Part shown: positions 35,765 through 49,094 of the stretch, piece by piece | Numbering within the stretch: position 1 is the stretch's first letter | How the letters are laid out: the number at the start of each line of letters is the position of its first letter | Assembly: GCA_013400975.1 (NCBI GenBank) | Contig: WBMZ01004626.1 | Location: 186,001 to 250,000, forward strand | From: Atrichornis clamosus | Taxonomy: Eukaryota; Chordata; Aves; Passeriformes; Menuridae | Length of the DNA stretch: 64,000 nt | Reading direction: 5' to 3' | Translations under genes and position numbers: made by a program | Notes under the pieces: model-generated | Seen by the model: only the letters and a program-made list of their open reading frames with translations | What the model was told of the DNA's origin: nothing | Database searches by the model: none

Positions 35765-38700
35765 CTGTATACTCTATAATGCTTTCTCTAGCAAAACCTC
35801 TATATCAAAAAGTCAGTTACTGCAGCACATGAAGCATTAATACTTCAACATGCCAAATAAATCATAGAAAAGGATAGACTATCCTGAAAAAAAATGTGCC
35901 ATTCTTCCCGGTTTTTCTGCAATTGTAGTTATATTGTCATATCAACTCAGTTCACTAACTCCAGGCATGCAAAGAGAAACTCAGCAAAGAAACTCTTTTC
36001 TCAAGTGATGAGAAAAGAGAAATGAAATTGTGCAGTGGGCAAGGAAGATCACCCCTGTTAGAGACTGAGCAGCAACCTTGCTCTCCCAGCACAGGTGAGC
36101 ACCAGAGAGCACCACTCTCCTTCCTTGCCCACATTGCCATGGTCCTTTTGAAGGACAGACAGGTTTCTTCTCAGAACAGAGGCAGGATGAGCCTGGGGGT
36201 CTCCTCCTTCCCTGTCCTGCAGTGCAACCCCTGACCAAAACCAGCAAGAACCCTCCATGTAAACCCACCAGGCTGAGAGCACTTGCAGTACCTCGTATCT
36301 TGTTCTTTTCACAGGAAAAGAATCACATAATCTGTACATGATCCCTGCCCTACCTAAAGCATTTTATATTGCTTGTCAACGAATTTTCACATTTTAAATT
36401 TTGTAAGCACAGTTCTGCCAGCATTTCCATGATGCTTCACTCCTTCTTTTTCAGTTTTATTCATGAGCAGTTCCCACCAGTCACCATTTTTTAAAAGAGG
36501 ATTTTACAACACAGCATTGTTAATTTTAGCACCTATGTGTTATGCTGCTATGTTTGATATAACCAGTGCTGCTGGAAAAATGGAGAAAAATCAGACAAAA
36601 AAGTATCTTTTAAGACAAACTAAGCAAACATCTTCTGGGTCCTTTGGCTACCAACTTTCTCTCAAGCTCCTGTGTGAAACAATCTAAGCAAATAGTACTT
36701 TACTTTACCAATCACACAGACTATCAGCAATGATTTTGCCTTCTGTCACAAGATACTCACTATGGTGGAAATTGTTTCAGCTGTATCCCAGATCAGATAA
36801 TGCCCAGAAACCTGTAATCCTTTGCTTTGTTTTGCACTACTCAGGGAGATGTTCATCACCAATCATAAATCCATGACTGTCATAAGGAACCCTAAGGGAA
36901 TCTTTTAACGAAGTCTAGCTGGTGTTAGCAACTGATAAATTGCCATATGTTAGAATAATTCCCTCTCCATTTCCTCCTGGGGCATTTCTAAAGCAGCCAT
37001 ACCTGGCTTATGGGGCTGCATAATTGCCTGGTAATTATTAGATTAGTGCTCCTCAAATTTGTAGGCACTACTCTGGCCTCTGCCACATCTCCTACAGGAA
37101 GATCCCACTTAACTCACTGGCCTAGCCTACTGCCATTCTGCAGTGACAACATTGTGCTGTCAAGGAGTTGAAATGTATTCAGTGAAATATCCAGGATCTG
37201 GGATAGAAACAAAACTCGGGATGCTCCTTGAACATTTGGCTGGGAGGTCACTACACAGGATCATGGCAAGGATGGACGTCCCTGACAACACAGAGGCTGT
37301 GAAATGCACTTCACCAGCCCTAAGTACCAAAATACTGCCAAAGAGACTTGGTTTAGGCCTGATTCTCTTTGCCTTGCTTTGCTGTTGGTTCTGTTTCTGT
37401 TTTTAACCCAGAAGTGCAGCAGTACTGACTGCTGGATTTGATGTGAAGGAATGCAAAATTGAGGCTCCAAATGGACCTCGCTTCCGTTTGTGGTCATGTG
37501 TATTACTTGTATGCTGCTTGATTTTTTTAATTTCTTTTTCAAACCAAGACAAAAGCCTCTCATTTCAGCACCTTGTTCACTTGTCTTTTCAGCCATCTGG
37601 GTGTTGCATTTTGCAGGGTCCCAATTTAGCTGTCCTTTATTCTCACTGAACTAAGCAACTAACAAGAGAATGACATCAGCACCGATTTCTGGTGCTAAAA
37701 AGAAAAGCAGTAAGAACAAAATATAACTTGCACTGAATAATTTCCAAATGCTTCTGGCTCTCTCCACTCAGTCTTATGCATGAAACCCTGCTCCTCTCTT
37801 CTGAACTACTGTGGGACTTTGTACATGAAAAATCAAAAGGAAAGAGTTCTGCAGTTGTCAAATGCCAACTTCAGTGATAGCCAGCTATAAGCTGTCTGAA
37901 TCAAATAGAAGCTTCCTGGCTTAGTTTGGATTGCCTATATCCACAAGTTTAACTTTCCCTAATGCTGCTGACCTAAGTATAACTCTGTCTTTTGAGGCAT
38001 TATGTGGATGCCTCCAAGTCCAGCCGATGAGCCTTTTCACTTCAAAGGAGAACCTTCGCATGAGAAAATTAATAAATATGTTGGGGGAGGAACAAGTTAC
38101 TTTTGTTGTTTACTCTTTGTCCCAAGTGAGCTCCCAGTACAAAACAAACACTTTCCACCAGCCTAAGGAAGCTGTTCCTTGTCTGGCTGAGGCAGCAGCA
38201 CAGTTGCTTCTTTTGCACTAATGAGCAAAAGATGAAGGAGAAAAGAAACTGGCTTCTGCATGGAAGGTGAGTCAAAGAAAGGACATGCAGAAGGGTGAAC
38301 ACAGCCCCTCAACAGCCATTCCGTGCCAAGCCCAGAAGGAGCAAAACAGCTGCAAGCAAAGCCAAGCAAGGAGCCAGGTTTTGATGAAGCGTCTGTTGGA
38401 GATGGTTTTTTTAAATTCATTTCAGAACTTGTCATCTGGGTTATGAAGCTGAAACTGAAGGGAACGTTTTGGGTTTTTTCTAATAGTAACAGCTGCTCTT
38501 GCTAGCAAACACCTGCACTGCCTAGAGATTTCTGGTTACCTCTGTGGCTGCTGCTACCAGAAGAGTAAATAGTTTGGTAGACTTCCAGTAGGAATTAATT
38601 AGTTTCATTTTAAAAAATAAAGACCAGCACTTTGGCTTAGAAATGTTTGAGCCTTTGCCTGTTTTCTGTTGGTTACTTTTTGCCTGCCTTTGGCTGATCA

Positions 38701-41270
38701 GGCCAGTCCCACTGCACTCTGACGATCATTTCTACGTGCAGAGCAAAAATCCCTTGCCACAACTTTCACCATTTGCTCCTACATCCCTTTACGGATCTCC
38801 AACTGCGATCCACACATTTACAATCCAGCATTCTGCTGATCTCATCACCCTTCAGGTGCCAGTTTCCTTCCTGCTCTTGCAGCCCTCCTGGAGTAGGAGC
38901 TCACCTGCTAAGAGTAAGAGCTGTAACAGATGGACAGAATAGCTGGAGACAGACTCTCTGCTCACACCTAGGCATCCCCTCTGCCCTGCCGTGTCCCTGT
39001 GGCACTGGCTGGGGACATCTGTGCCTTGCTGGCAGCTCAGAGCACTGAGCCACGGGGAGGTGGGCAGTGAACCTCAGGGCAAGGCAAAAGAAGGGCAGTA
39101 ACCCGGTATGGGGGGTAGGAAAGGCCCTGTGTGGACAGATGATGCGACACCTGAACCACCCACAGTTCTCAGGGTGGACTAAGAGTGGAAAATGGGCATT
39201 GAAAACAAAGGATTTTGCATTGCTTTGTTTTAATTCCAAATTTTTTTAATACCGTGAGTAAATGAGAAGACATTGAGCTCTGTGATCCAAAACTCATTTC
39301 TGCAGGAAAACTGAAACAGGAACTGCCACAGAGCAGTTAGTGGTTTTTAACAGTACAGAGAAGTCAGATTACTTTAAATGTGTCATGACCCTGTTCAAAT
39401 GCTGCCAGAACCATCCCAGCCTCAGGATACATCTGCCCAAGTTGTCTTTGCTCCTACATTGTTTGGTTGTACACACAAGAACGTAGGTGCCAGCTGTGCC
39501 ATGGCTGCTGCTTCCCGTCTGTAGTGTTTCTTATTATATTAACAGTACAATACAAATCAATTCTGCCTTGTTTCAACTGGGCTCCTTCACACAATCTGAA
39601 TTTGGTCAGTTAGAAGGGGGAGGCTGCATGCCTGTCTTTGAAGGTCACCTGCCACCAGCACTGCTGTGGAGGGGAACAGCTCATACTGTGTGTGCCCATT
39701 CCTCCCCTGTAGAACACCTTGTTTTGCAAACCAAGTGAGTACAAGGACAGAGTGCCTCATACTCCAAAACCAACAACGTAATTAACTAGGCTGAATTCAC
39801 CCTTTGTTTGCTAAAAGCATCTGTTTAATTATTATTTTACATCTCATCCTGGTAGGTGGATGTTTGGTATCAGGTACATCTACTGAGGTTGTTATGAGTT
39901 CCTCCAAACTGCAGTTTGAAAGATGATGGCAGAAAATCCACTGATCAGTTCCCAGTTTGGAATACTTTCCATGTACTGATGGTGCGCTATTTCAGTCTTT
40001 CCATTTTGGTTTGCAATGTTTCTGTAAGAGGCTTTGATTCAGACAATACCCATTACTGCTGCCTGCTGATACAGACCCTGAAAGTGAAGGAGATTATACT
40101 GTATAAGCCTGAACACGGACAGCAGTGGTTAGTTAGAGCAGCTGTTGGCAACAGTTCAGATACAGGGGGAAAAATTGCTGCTAATATCCACTGGACATAA
40201 ATTACCAGTTTAAAACTAGCACCAGTTCATAGATTTAAATGGATTTTTAATGGACTCCAGCCTCACGATTAAAGCAATAAGAGGATATGATTCCTCTATC
40301 CCCCATGGCATCGTAAGGGCTTCATTGACATGTGCCTCAGTGATTTATGGTTGACTGCCTTAATCGGAGCTCCAAGCACTGTGGGAAAATGCCCAGGCAG
40401 CAAAAGACAGATCGTGCAAAAGCACTTGCTAGTTTGGCTGTCTGAGCAGTATTCACAGGTGTCAGCCTGCCTGTGCTCAGACTGACCCTGCTCCAGAGGC
40501 TGCGGCAAGGTCGCTGGGGCATTTGGCTGGCTGCAGCAGAGCCAAATTATTTCTGTGTTTATCAGTCACCCACCAGTTTTAACACCACAACTTCAATCAT
40601 CTTGTAAACTGCCTTTTCTTTGGATTTCTGTTTGCCCCATAGCCTGTACACATGAATACGGAATTGCAACCTTTAGCACTTTTATAATGAACAAATACTC
40701 TATGTGCCAAATCAGCGAGGCAAAGGGCCCAGCTCCCAGGCACCCTGGTCCCAGTGGTCATTCAGGGTGTGCAGAGGGGACACAGACACAGGGACAGCAC
40801 TAACACTGCTGCCACTGCACTAAGAGCCCAACAGCCTCACTCACTCTCAGGCACGAGCTTCTCTGCCTGCCCTATGCAGTGGGTTTTCTACGTGGCATCT
40901 CCCGAAATGGGGTTGAGAGGAGGAGAAAACAATATCAACAATGGCCTCAAGTATAAGGGTTGGGGTTACTGGGAGACAGCAGGTCTCAGAGAGGGGAAGC
41001 TGTGGATGTAATCCCTGTAAACCACAAGGAGAACACGAGTAAACTGTGCCTGTTGAAAGAGGAGTCATTGCTGTGGGCAGTTCCTGTATTTTATCCACTC
41101 ACTCATTCCATGACTCCATTAAATGGTTAAATGGAAATACTGCAAATATAGTTTTCCCTGAGTTTATCCTTGCTTTTGATGTTACAACTGTTACAGCACA
41201 ATCATTTTGAAGCGTGATTTCTTTCAAAAATCAAAACGATTCCTACAGTGAATCTTTTTTTCCCCTCCAG
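35765..41270. other. non-coding sequence
   Basis: AT-leaning DNA with GC-richer patches near 36030-36280, 38960-39130 and 40730-40860. It includes an ATG-initiated 99-codon frame at 38643-38942 that I could not support as a gene. A GTGAGT donor near 38267 follows a possible 40-nt exon, but the call is weak. The stretch at 40200-40330 (near ATGGATTTTTAATGGACTCC) has a conserved-element look, based on impression only. Confidence 0.5.
38643..38942 (+). other. 99-codon ATG frame with signal-peptide-like start, doubtful
   Basis: The frame begins with ATG at 38643. Its first 25 residues contain a hydrophobic run (FCWLLFACLWLI, about residues 8-19) that could pass for a signal peptide. A Ser/Pro-rich tail without cysteine pairs, glycosylation pattern or domain follows. 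A second frame (38773-39048) overlaps it. I see no promoter, splice signals or conserved family. A chance open frame is more likely than a secreted peptide gene. Confidence 0.1.
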
Positions 41271-41306
41271 AGGCAGTGTGTCTTATCGTGGCTTTGTCCC
41301 TCATTG
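41271..41306 (+). other. candidate 36-nt microexon
   Basis: An excellent acceptor (AATCTTTTTTTCCCCTCCAG) ends at 41270, and a full-consensus GTAAGT donor begins at 41307 after ATTG. The enclosed 36 nt are a multiple of three and open in all three frames (for example Gly-Ser-Val-Ser-Tyr-Arg-Gly-Phe, or Ala-Val-Cys-Leu-Ile-Val-Ala-Leu). Inclusion would therefore keep the reading frame of a host transcript. Frame-preserving exons of this size are characteristic of neuronal alternative splicing. I do not recognise the peptide and cannot place neighbouring exons. Confidence 0.27.
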
Positions 41307-44300
41307 GTAAGTCAAATTGTATCTTAGATGTCAACTCCTGTCACACTTATCTATGATTTCATGCATGTAGCAATACAGGATTTTAGCTCATAAGCTTTGC
41401 AACTGTCCCTATCTTTTTAGTTTGTGACTATGGTAACTGTTCCATAAGTTGCTTCCTAATAACCATAAAATGAAGCAGATAGTACAGGAGATATCTCTCA
41501 TTAATATCCCTTAATTGATTCTGTAATCACACTGCAAATTAGTCTGGAACAATCACGAGTGCTACCATTTTCACTTAGGTGAAAATTTCTAAAGCAAAGG
41601 AAGTTAAGTCAAAATAAAGTATAAAGTTATTTCAAAAAGTTTAGTATCATGAAGACAGAAGTGATGAGGGTGAAACAGCTCCAGTTCATCAGAAATGTCT
41701 TGACTGGCTGTGTCAGAGCAGACTATTTTTTTTACTTCCACACAAGAGCATGTTGGGACTAAGGATTCACAATTTGTGATTTTACCTTCTATTTTTCCTT
41801 TTTTTTATTTCTGAGTAGCCCAGGCTCTGGAGATGGTACCAACCACCATTATGGTCTCAGACAAACAAAAACTCCAATTAGTCTGATGAAAACTTGACCA
41901 GAAGAATTTTGTTTACTGTTTTGCTAACAGACCTTGCAAATTAAAGCACAGGTATATAATCTTACTCCAAATGGGCAAAATTCTAGATTTGTATTAAAAA
42001 AAAAAAGAATCACTAGGTAATTGACACCAAACTAATCAAGAACACAAAAACCAGCTTATGAACCACTGATATTCTCCCCAGAGTCCCAGTACATTCTGGA
42101 GGTGCTCCAGCTCTGAGCTACCTGCTGGCAGAGGGCAGAGCCGTGCTCTGACATCCTGGCTCCCTGTGGGATGCTGAGGGGTACACTGCAGCTTAATTCA
42201 GAGAATGCCCACAAAAGCACAAGCCCTAACACAGCAACATATTTCCACACTTTTCCAGGCTTTAACTGTGTGTTACTGTTTGTGCTGCTTAGATTTCCCT
42301 AACAGGTCTTTTTTTAGCTAAAAAATTGTACACAGGCACCTGAGAGAGACTTGGTTTTACAATTACTCTCAGGCTCCTTTAACTGCCCCAGCTGCTGAGG
42401 GATTTCCTTGTAACAAATAAGCCTGGTATCCTTATCTTCCACCAGGGATAGAATTTTAAAATTAGTTTGCTTTCCTTTATCTCAGACATAACAATATACA
42501 ACAAACAATATCTTGACTGAAATTTGAGTGCTTTATATGTTTTACTGGAGTAGTGAAAACTTGCTGCTCCTGATGGAGGTGCCTGGAGAGAGCGGACTGC
42601 TCGCTCACTGTCAACTTCCCCCCTGTGAGAAAAATGCAAATTAAAATACTGTGATCTTTCAGAGACTTCCAAAGTCCCTGTCATTAGTAATTAGCAGGAA
42701 TGCTGAGAAATACCCAGAGCTTAGTCACACGGACATGTGTCCTGTTCTAAGAGTGGCAGCACTGTGGATGTCACTCCCGAGCGTGCACAAGGTCGAGAGC
42801 CACAGCACAGACTGAGCAGCCACCCTCCAGACCCAAAGGCCTCCTGCAATCCACTCTGCAGCATCTCTGAGCTCGGAGCATGGATGTGTCATCTTGGATT
42901 TCTCTTCGATGGGAAAATAGATGAGAAACACGAGAAAAAAAAAAAAACCACTTTGTTTTAGCTAATGGTGGTACAAGTCATGAGCAAGCCAGGAGCTCAG
43001 ATTGAAGGGCTGATTGACAAGGAGCTGATCATCCTCCCTTCACCACTAGCAGGGAGCACATGAGTTAATACTCCAGGCATGATCCGAGGTGGCAGTGGGT
43101 GGGCGAGGTGCTGGGATTGACACGAATGCTGTTCTGACAGCCTGTGACTCTCTAAGTGCTTAACTACAGGGTTAGGCTAAGCCACGATCGTGGATCTGAC
43201 AGTAATGGCACTGCTAGAGACCCCAGCGAGAGAAATCTGGGACTAGCTGGCTAAAACTCTTCTCCCTTCCACAGGCACTTGATACACCTGTCATCTCCTG
43301 GCAGGCTCACGTGTCACAGGAAGGGAGGGGTGAGGAATGAGGATTTTGGAGCTTGCCAAATAAATGATCTCTGCTTGGAATCATCTGATACACAAAATAA
43401 AGATTGAAATCCTCTTAGAAATTCCATAGTAGACAAACAAGGGATTGAAAAAGTGTTCTGAGATGCCCACCAAATTTTTCCTTTCTCAGAGACCTTGAGA
43501 TTTCCATTTTTTGGTCCCAGGTTAATTATAATTTAATTCAACCAAAAACGCCTAAAGCACCTCTTACTACCTAACTTGTGCTTCCCCTAGCTATCCGGGC
43601 TACAAAAAACAGCCTGAAACTTTGAGCTGAGAATTCATCTTTTTACTTCAATGGTGAATGATTCCTTCTAGCATAAAATTTAAACTCACAATGCATCAGA
43701 AAAGAACTACAAAAAGACAGAACCAAGTGGCCAAGCAGTAGCTCAGCCCTGCTGAAGACTGAGTCTTCTTACTCACATCCAATTTCTAAACATTCATTTT
43801 TTACAATGTTAGCCACTGCAGAGCACAACAGCTGGTCCCAACTGGTCCCACAGAGTTTTGCACAAGCAGTACGGAATCACAACACCCCACATTCTCCCCT
43901 TCTAAACACCACAACAGCATAAAATAAGCCTTCAGAATAACTGAAAACCTCAACTGCTAAAGTCTCTTTTCTATTAAAGCTTCCCAGCAATGTCCTCCTC
44001 CTCGGCTCTGCCTCTCATGCCACTGCCAGGAGCCCTGGGGCTCAGACAGACAGACAGACACAGAGCCCACTAAGTCTGTTTACACCACACACCAAGTCCC
44101 TGTCGCTTTCACAAGCTGTCAATATTGATTGTGCAAGAATTTTCCTGCAGAAGTACAAATTCCGGAGTGCTTTTCTCCCTTTGCACAGGCTTGAGCAATG
44201 CATTGAACAACCCCAGGGAGGTCAGAGCAGGGCAACGTGCACATCCCTGCATGGGACGTCAAACCCTTTTTGGGGACCAGGCAAATGGGAAAAGGCACCT

Positions 44301-47300
44301 GGGCCTGAAAGCGGAATGAGGTGCAATCTGCCGAGGTACAGGAGCACTTCAAACAGGGCAAACCCACTACAGAGAGCCTGCAACAATTGGCTACCTTTAC
44401 TTGGAGTCCAACAGGGGCAGTAAACTGACACCGCCGGCGTCACAGCGCGGTTTCACTTGTCATACACCAAGACCTGAGGCAAAAGCTGGGGGATTACCCA
44501 AAGGCAGACTTGGAGACACACAACAGGACCACAGCATTAAGTAAGTAGATTTCAGAGTAACATAATAGGACTGCTTTTCAGGAATACACCACTTGGTGAA
44601 TGTGAAACGTGTTTGCTACCCAGCAACAGCCTTGAGGGGGGGTTCTGAAATGCACTGGCTCAATGTGCTGAGTACAACTCTCCTGGCTGACCCAGACACT
44701 GCACAAACTCGGATTCAGTTGCAAATGACCCAGTATTTCATACCACTTTTGACTCAAATATATTCATGGAGATGAAAAGTAAATTAATAGTCAGAAACAT
44801 TTTCTCACTGTAAGTGAAACTGCACTTCTGAGGAATCTTATTTTACTGATTCTCAGGCATAAGATCAGCTCTCCAAGATGCTGCAGTGGGTCTAATCCCA
44901 CAAGGTTTCATGGATTTCTGAGGCAGAAGTCATACGACCCACAAAGAATGGAGGTCCCAGCTTCTGGAACAGTCTCTAGAGCATCTCGAGGAAAATCAGT
45001 TAATCTTTCAGAATCTTTCAGTTCACCATGAGTAAAACGAAGATATTATTCTTTTGACTATTTTTACTATAGATATTTTGGGTTACTCAAAAAAATATGG
45101 AGTCACAAATTAGCTATTCAGATCCTGGTATAAGACCAATAATACCAGACCTAAATTTATTACCAAAACCACAAGAAATCTCAATAGTCCCTAAGTATTC
45201 TAGCAGAGTATAATAACTAACTAGGAAAGAAGCAGGGACAGTAATTAAAATAAGAAAATGAAACATGAATTTCAAAAGCCAATTTAAATGCAAACTCTTC
45301 AAATGTGGTGCACAGAAGCATCCTACAAGGGTCTGGGAGGTTGGCAAAGCGGATTAGTAAATGCATGCAACTGCACTGCCATGACCAGAGCCTCTCATCT
45401 GCTGGAGAAATGCAAAGCCATCTGGAATGACAAGCTGGAGAGAGCAAAGGTCCCCCAGGCCTCTGCCAAGTCTCTATAAAGTGCTATGAAAACGATAAAA
45501 CAGAATATGAATCATTTAAGAGCAAAACTATATTAAGAAATGAATAAGCATCAACTCGTATTTAAACTGAGGGGATAAGACTAACGTGGTTAATGATTTA
45601 GTACACGTCAGGTTAGACTGAGAAGTGGGTCTGGTTTTTCTACCTTTTAAATACAACCTCTGAAGGGCAGAAAAGTACAAACTCAGGCTACATCCTAACT
45701 CTGTTCTCAGCTATTTACTGAGACACTGGTTTCCAGCCAAGTCAGTAAGATCCAGAAAATAAAGTGTGAGATTCTTCTAAAGCATTTACAAATATTAGCA
45801 TATAGCAATATTTGGACTTTCTGTAAAAATCAGGCTGTCATTTGGAATATTTACAGATATGATTATTCCAGAATAAATCCATGGAAAAATTAAATTTCTT
45901 TTATTTTGGGTAGATCCCTTTGCTCATGAGGACACTGAAAGAGTAAAGGTGATGCTCTGGAACAGCATGGCACAACACTGTGGTAACATGGAAACTGTTT
46001 GTTTCCTGATGCAGGTCATACAGATGTGGCTTAAATTCCTCAGGCACTTTTGGCCATTTCTAAAAAATGCCCTAAGAACCATCACCAGGACTTTGAGATA
46101 ATTATCAGAGCCCTAACTGCTTAAGCAGTCATTGCAGACAGGACCACTTGTTACTGAAACGTTCAGCCATAAATTGTTGCATTCCATGGGATGCAAACCT
46201 CATTTGTGGAAGCAAAGCACACAGCTGGGAGAAGCTTGGAGCTGCTGGTGGGTCCCACAGACAAGAGTTTGTGTTCTCTGCATCCAGATGCAACTGCTAC
46301 ACAACAACCCTCTGCTGATGCTTTTGGTAAGATTTTGCAGCAACAAGACTTTTGTCATGGGACAGTTGCAGGTTCTCTTTCTCAAATGAAGGCATAACAG
46401 AAAGGCTGTATCCAGAGGACAAACTGCACAGAAAAATATCACAGCTGCCGGCAGATGCAAGGAGAGCTTCACACTGTTTCAGGTGAAATCCCCAGTACAC
46501 GGAGGAATGGACAAAACCAGGCCGTGGGCCCTAGGTGGGACTGCTTCCCCAGGAAAGAAGTGTCCTGGGAAGGGAGAGGATGAGGAGTGAGGCACAGTCT
46601 GTATTTAAAACAAGTAATTTGCAATAAATCTGCAGGTCTCCAGCACCGGAAGGAAAAGTCTCAGAATACGGCAGCACAGGCAAGACTGACTGCAAGAGGA
46701 AAGGTGAAAAGAAGCGCGGCAGGAGCCGCGTTCACAGTGAGGATGTCCCGGATATCCCTCGTGCTCCCGAGCCACGCAGCAGCCCCAGGCTCTGTCTGAC
46801 ACAGAAACCTTCTGCACGCTCAGTATTCCTGCTGGATCAGTCCATGACAGCAAGTTCAAAACAAAAGATTTGTAGTCCTTGAAAGCCAGCACCATATATT
46901 TACTGGTGACAATGATGACAGTGTTAGGAATTCATTTTCTGGGATTTTTTTTTTTTAACTTGCCTTGAGATCTGTCAGTCTGTGGAGGGATAATTTTCAG
47001 CTCTCTAAGCTCCAAAGAACAAACTTCTGTTTGTACTTCATTGCTAAAATGTTCATTTGGAGTTTTTAGAAGTGCTCCTGCCACAGCAAATGAAACAGAC
47101 TTTTGACACAATCAAAGCACTTAATCCCTTGGGTTTTTTTAATAAAAAGAAATGTCATCAAAATTGATTTTCCAAATATTGGGGAAAATGAGTTCGTAAT
47201 TGAAAAAGTCTTTTTGACAAAATTATTCTGAACGGTTCCAAACCTCTCTTCTTTTTTTTTTTTCAGTGCTCTTTCTCACGTGGAGTAGAAAAGTATATAA

Positions 47301-48094
47301 TCAATAACAAAGCACAAATATTCAGAGGACCAGCTCTTTCACAAGTGCAGCCTTTGAAAGTACATCACCTGCCCTCATGCTGGACTTTTAACACGTGTAA
47401 AACCCTGGCCTTTCTCCAGCTCAGTAGAAAAACAGGCTACAGAGATTTTTCTGCCCAGTGAATTCAACTCCTGGAGGAAATGAATAAGCAACCTATTGAC
47501 GTTACTCAGAAGAGCTTTCCTCGTTCATATGGGAGTCTCTTACAATATATCAGAATAATTATGACATAAAAAAACCCAAAATGTGCTCCTAGTATAGAAA
47601 TATTTCAACAGCTCTTCAAACTCGAGTTAAATTTGGCCACAACACACAAGTCATTGCTTTCTCTCCTGTTAGAGCCCCAGTTCCAGCCTCCCCACAAATC
47701 ACTGTCACTTAGAGTGGTGAGGAATGAAAACAATTTTCTCCCTTTCTACAAAACCTATTTTCTTTTTTTTCCTTTTTTAAAGTCAACAAGTCAATTCTCA
47801 TCTCTTGCTGCCTGTGTTGCAGAGCCATCAAGCCCTGTTGGCAGCTGGAGACCAAAGCCACAAAGATGAGGAAACTCTGGACATAGGATCCCTCATTTCT
47901 CAAGCTTGTAAATGAGAAGGCTTGAAGAATCAGGCAAGAAGCACTGCTGAAGGTGAATGCCACCTGCCTTACTACTGCTCCCTTTCTTTTTTTAGCATTA
48001 CTAGCAGTAAAAATGAAAATATAACTAGGTAAGATGTTTCCAGTAACAAAGTATTTGAGATAATAGCACGGACCTAAGGCTCTTTGTCAAATAA
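41307..48094. other. non-coding sequence
   Basis: Nearly 7 kb with no supported gene. It contains a (CAGA)n run at 44043-44060, 10-bp direct duplications at 43831-43850 and 45002-45021, and homopolymer runs near 42937, 46949 and 47253. A short CpG cluster lies at 46710-46780. The open frames (for example minus 42379-42684, minus 46605-46895) show no domain. Confidence 0.55.
44043..44060. repeat. (CAGA)n microsatellite
   Basis: Four to five CAGA units in a row, followed by CACAGAG. Confidence 0.8.
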
Positions 48095-48160
48095 ATATTG
48101 TTAACCTGCCTTTACACAAGGGAAAAGTGAGCTGCAGAGAGGAGGATGATTCACCTCCTT
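48095..48160 (+). repeat. fragment of an old SINE/LINE-type repeat
   Basis: GTTAACCTGCCTTTACACAAGGGAAAAGTGAGCTGCAGAGAGGAGGATGATTCACC follows the order of a motif common to old amniote repeats: CCCATTTTACAGATGAGGAAACTGAGGCACAGAGAGGTTAAGTGACTTGCC. Identity is modest and the fragment is short. Confidence 0.4.
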
Positions 48161-48854
48161 TTACAGAGAAATCCCAAATCCTGATCTGGTTTTTTATAAC
48201 CTTCCCTAGAAACAGAGAAGTAAAAGGGAATATTTTAAGGACACTTTATGTAGATACTAAACTACAGGATAAGCATGTAGGGAGCTAGACAGCCTTATCT
48301 CTTCAAGAAGCCACTTCTTAACAAATTGACTTTTTTTGCTCTTTTTGACCTTTCATCTCACAATCACAGAAACTCTCAGGAAGCAAAGTTACCTGGATCT
48401 GGGTGAAAATGCTCTGCATTCAACTCTGTTGTGAGCTTTGCTCCTTTAAAATTCAAGTAAAGTAAAAATTTTGTCTAAACCATTTTTTATTTTCTTTTCA
48501 AGGCTGGTACAGAAACACGCAGTTACACCACGCTGCAAGTTCAGCTTCACTCCTGACAAGAAAGCTGCTGCAGCAAGAAGCTGACTCGTCAGGTCCCAAA
48601 TCTAGGGATGGTGAGGAAACACTAAAAATCAGAAAATCAGGTCAGGAGGGATTTCAGACTTTTTTCTTTCTCTTCCTACAGGGAATCTAAGAAATCTGCA
48701 CTGAAAAACACGTTAACTAGGATTGTATCAACTCAGCAAAACTGCCTGAGACCACAGAACTTTTTTGCTGATTACTCTGTAAAAGCATCACTTCTCCTGG
48801 GTTCCCAAAGGTAATCAGTAAACAGAATAGTGATTTTTAAATATATTTTTCTGC

Positions 48855-49094
48855 TTGGCTGCTGAACCACATGCACTCCCTCTCTCTGCTGAAAGTCTTC
48901 CTGGAGACTTGCAGGAGCACATTTTTAGAGCTCTTCCCCAAGTGGCTGCTGTTCACGCTCAGAGTGCTGGGCAGCCTGGTGAAAAACATCCACCTGCTCC
49001 TCAGCAGTTCCTGGAGAACTCCTTCTCCCCCTCTTCACCAGTCAATATTCAGCTGATACAAGTGAGCACTGGAATCAATTACAGAGTTGTATAA
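48855..49094 (+). other. GC3-rich open-frame island, possible exon
   Basis: Two overlapping plus frames are open here: 48855-49094 and the ATG frame at 48871-49056. The second (61 codons) is striking. It uses CTG, CTC, GTG, AAG and TTC heavily, so third positions are mostly G or C, unlike the AT-rich surroundings. It reads as a leucine-rich, basic amphipathic peptide. A pyrimidine tract (ACTCCCTCTCTCTGCTGAAAG) could act as an acceptor near 48892, and GTGAGC follows ATACAA near 49061 as a donor. That donor ends on a codon boundary in the first frame (about 56 codons if the acceptor is used). The two readings conflict and neither is recognised. Exon, retroposed remnant and chance all remain open. 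Confidence 0.22.

Noticed and set aside
38228..38267. 40-nt exon with GTGAGT donor
   Set aside because: The acceptor is uncertain and the segment is too short to test. Chance donors of this quality are expected many times in the window.
46690..46780. Small CpG cluster as a promoter
   Set aside because: Too short, and no other promoter feature.
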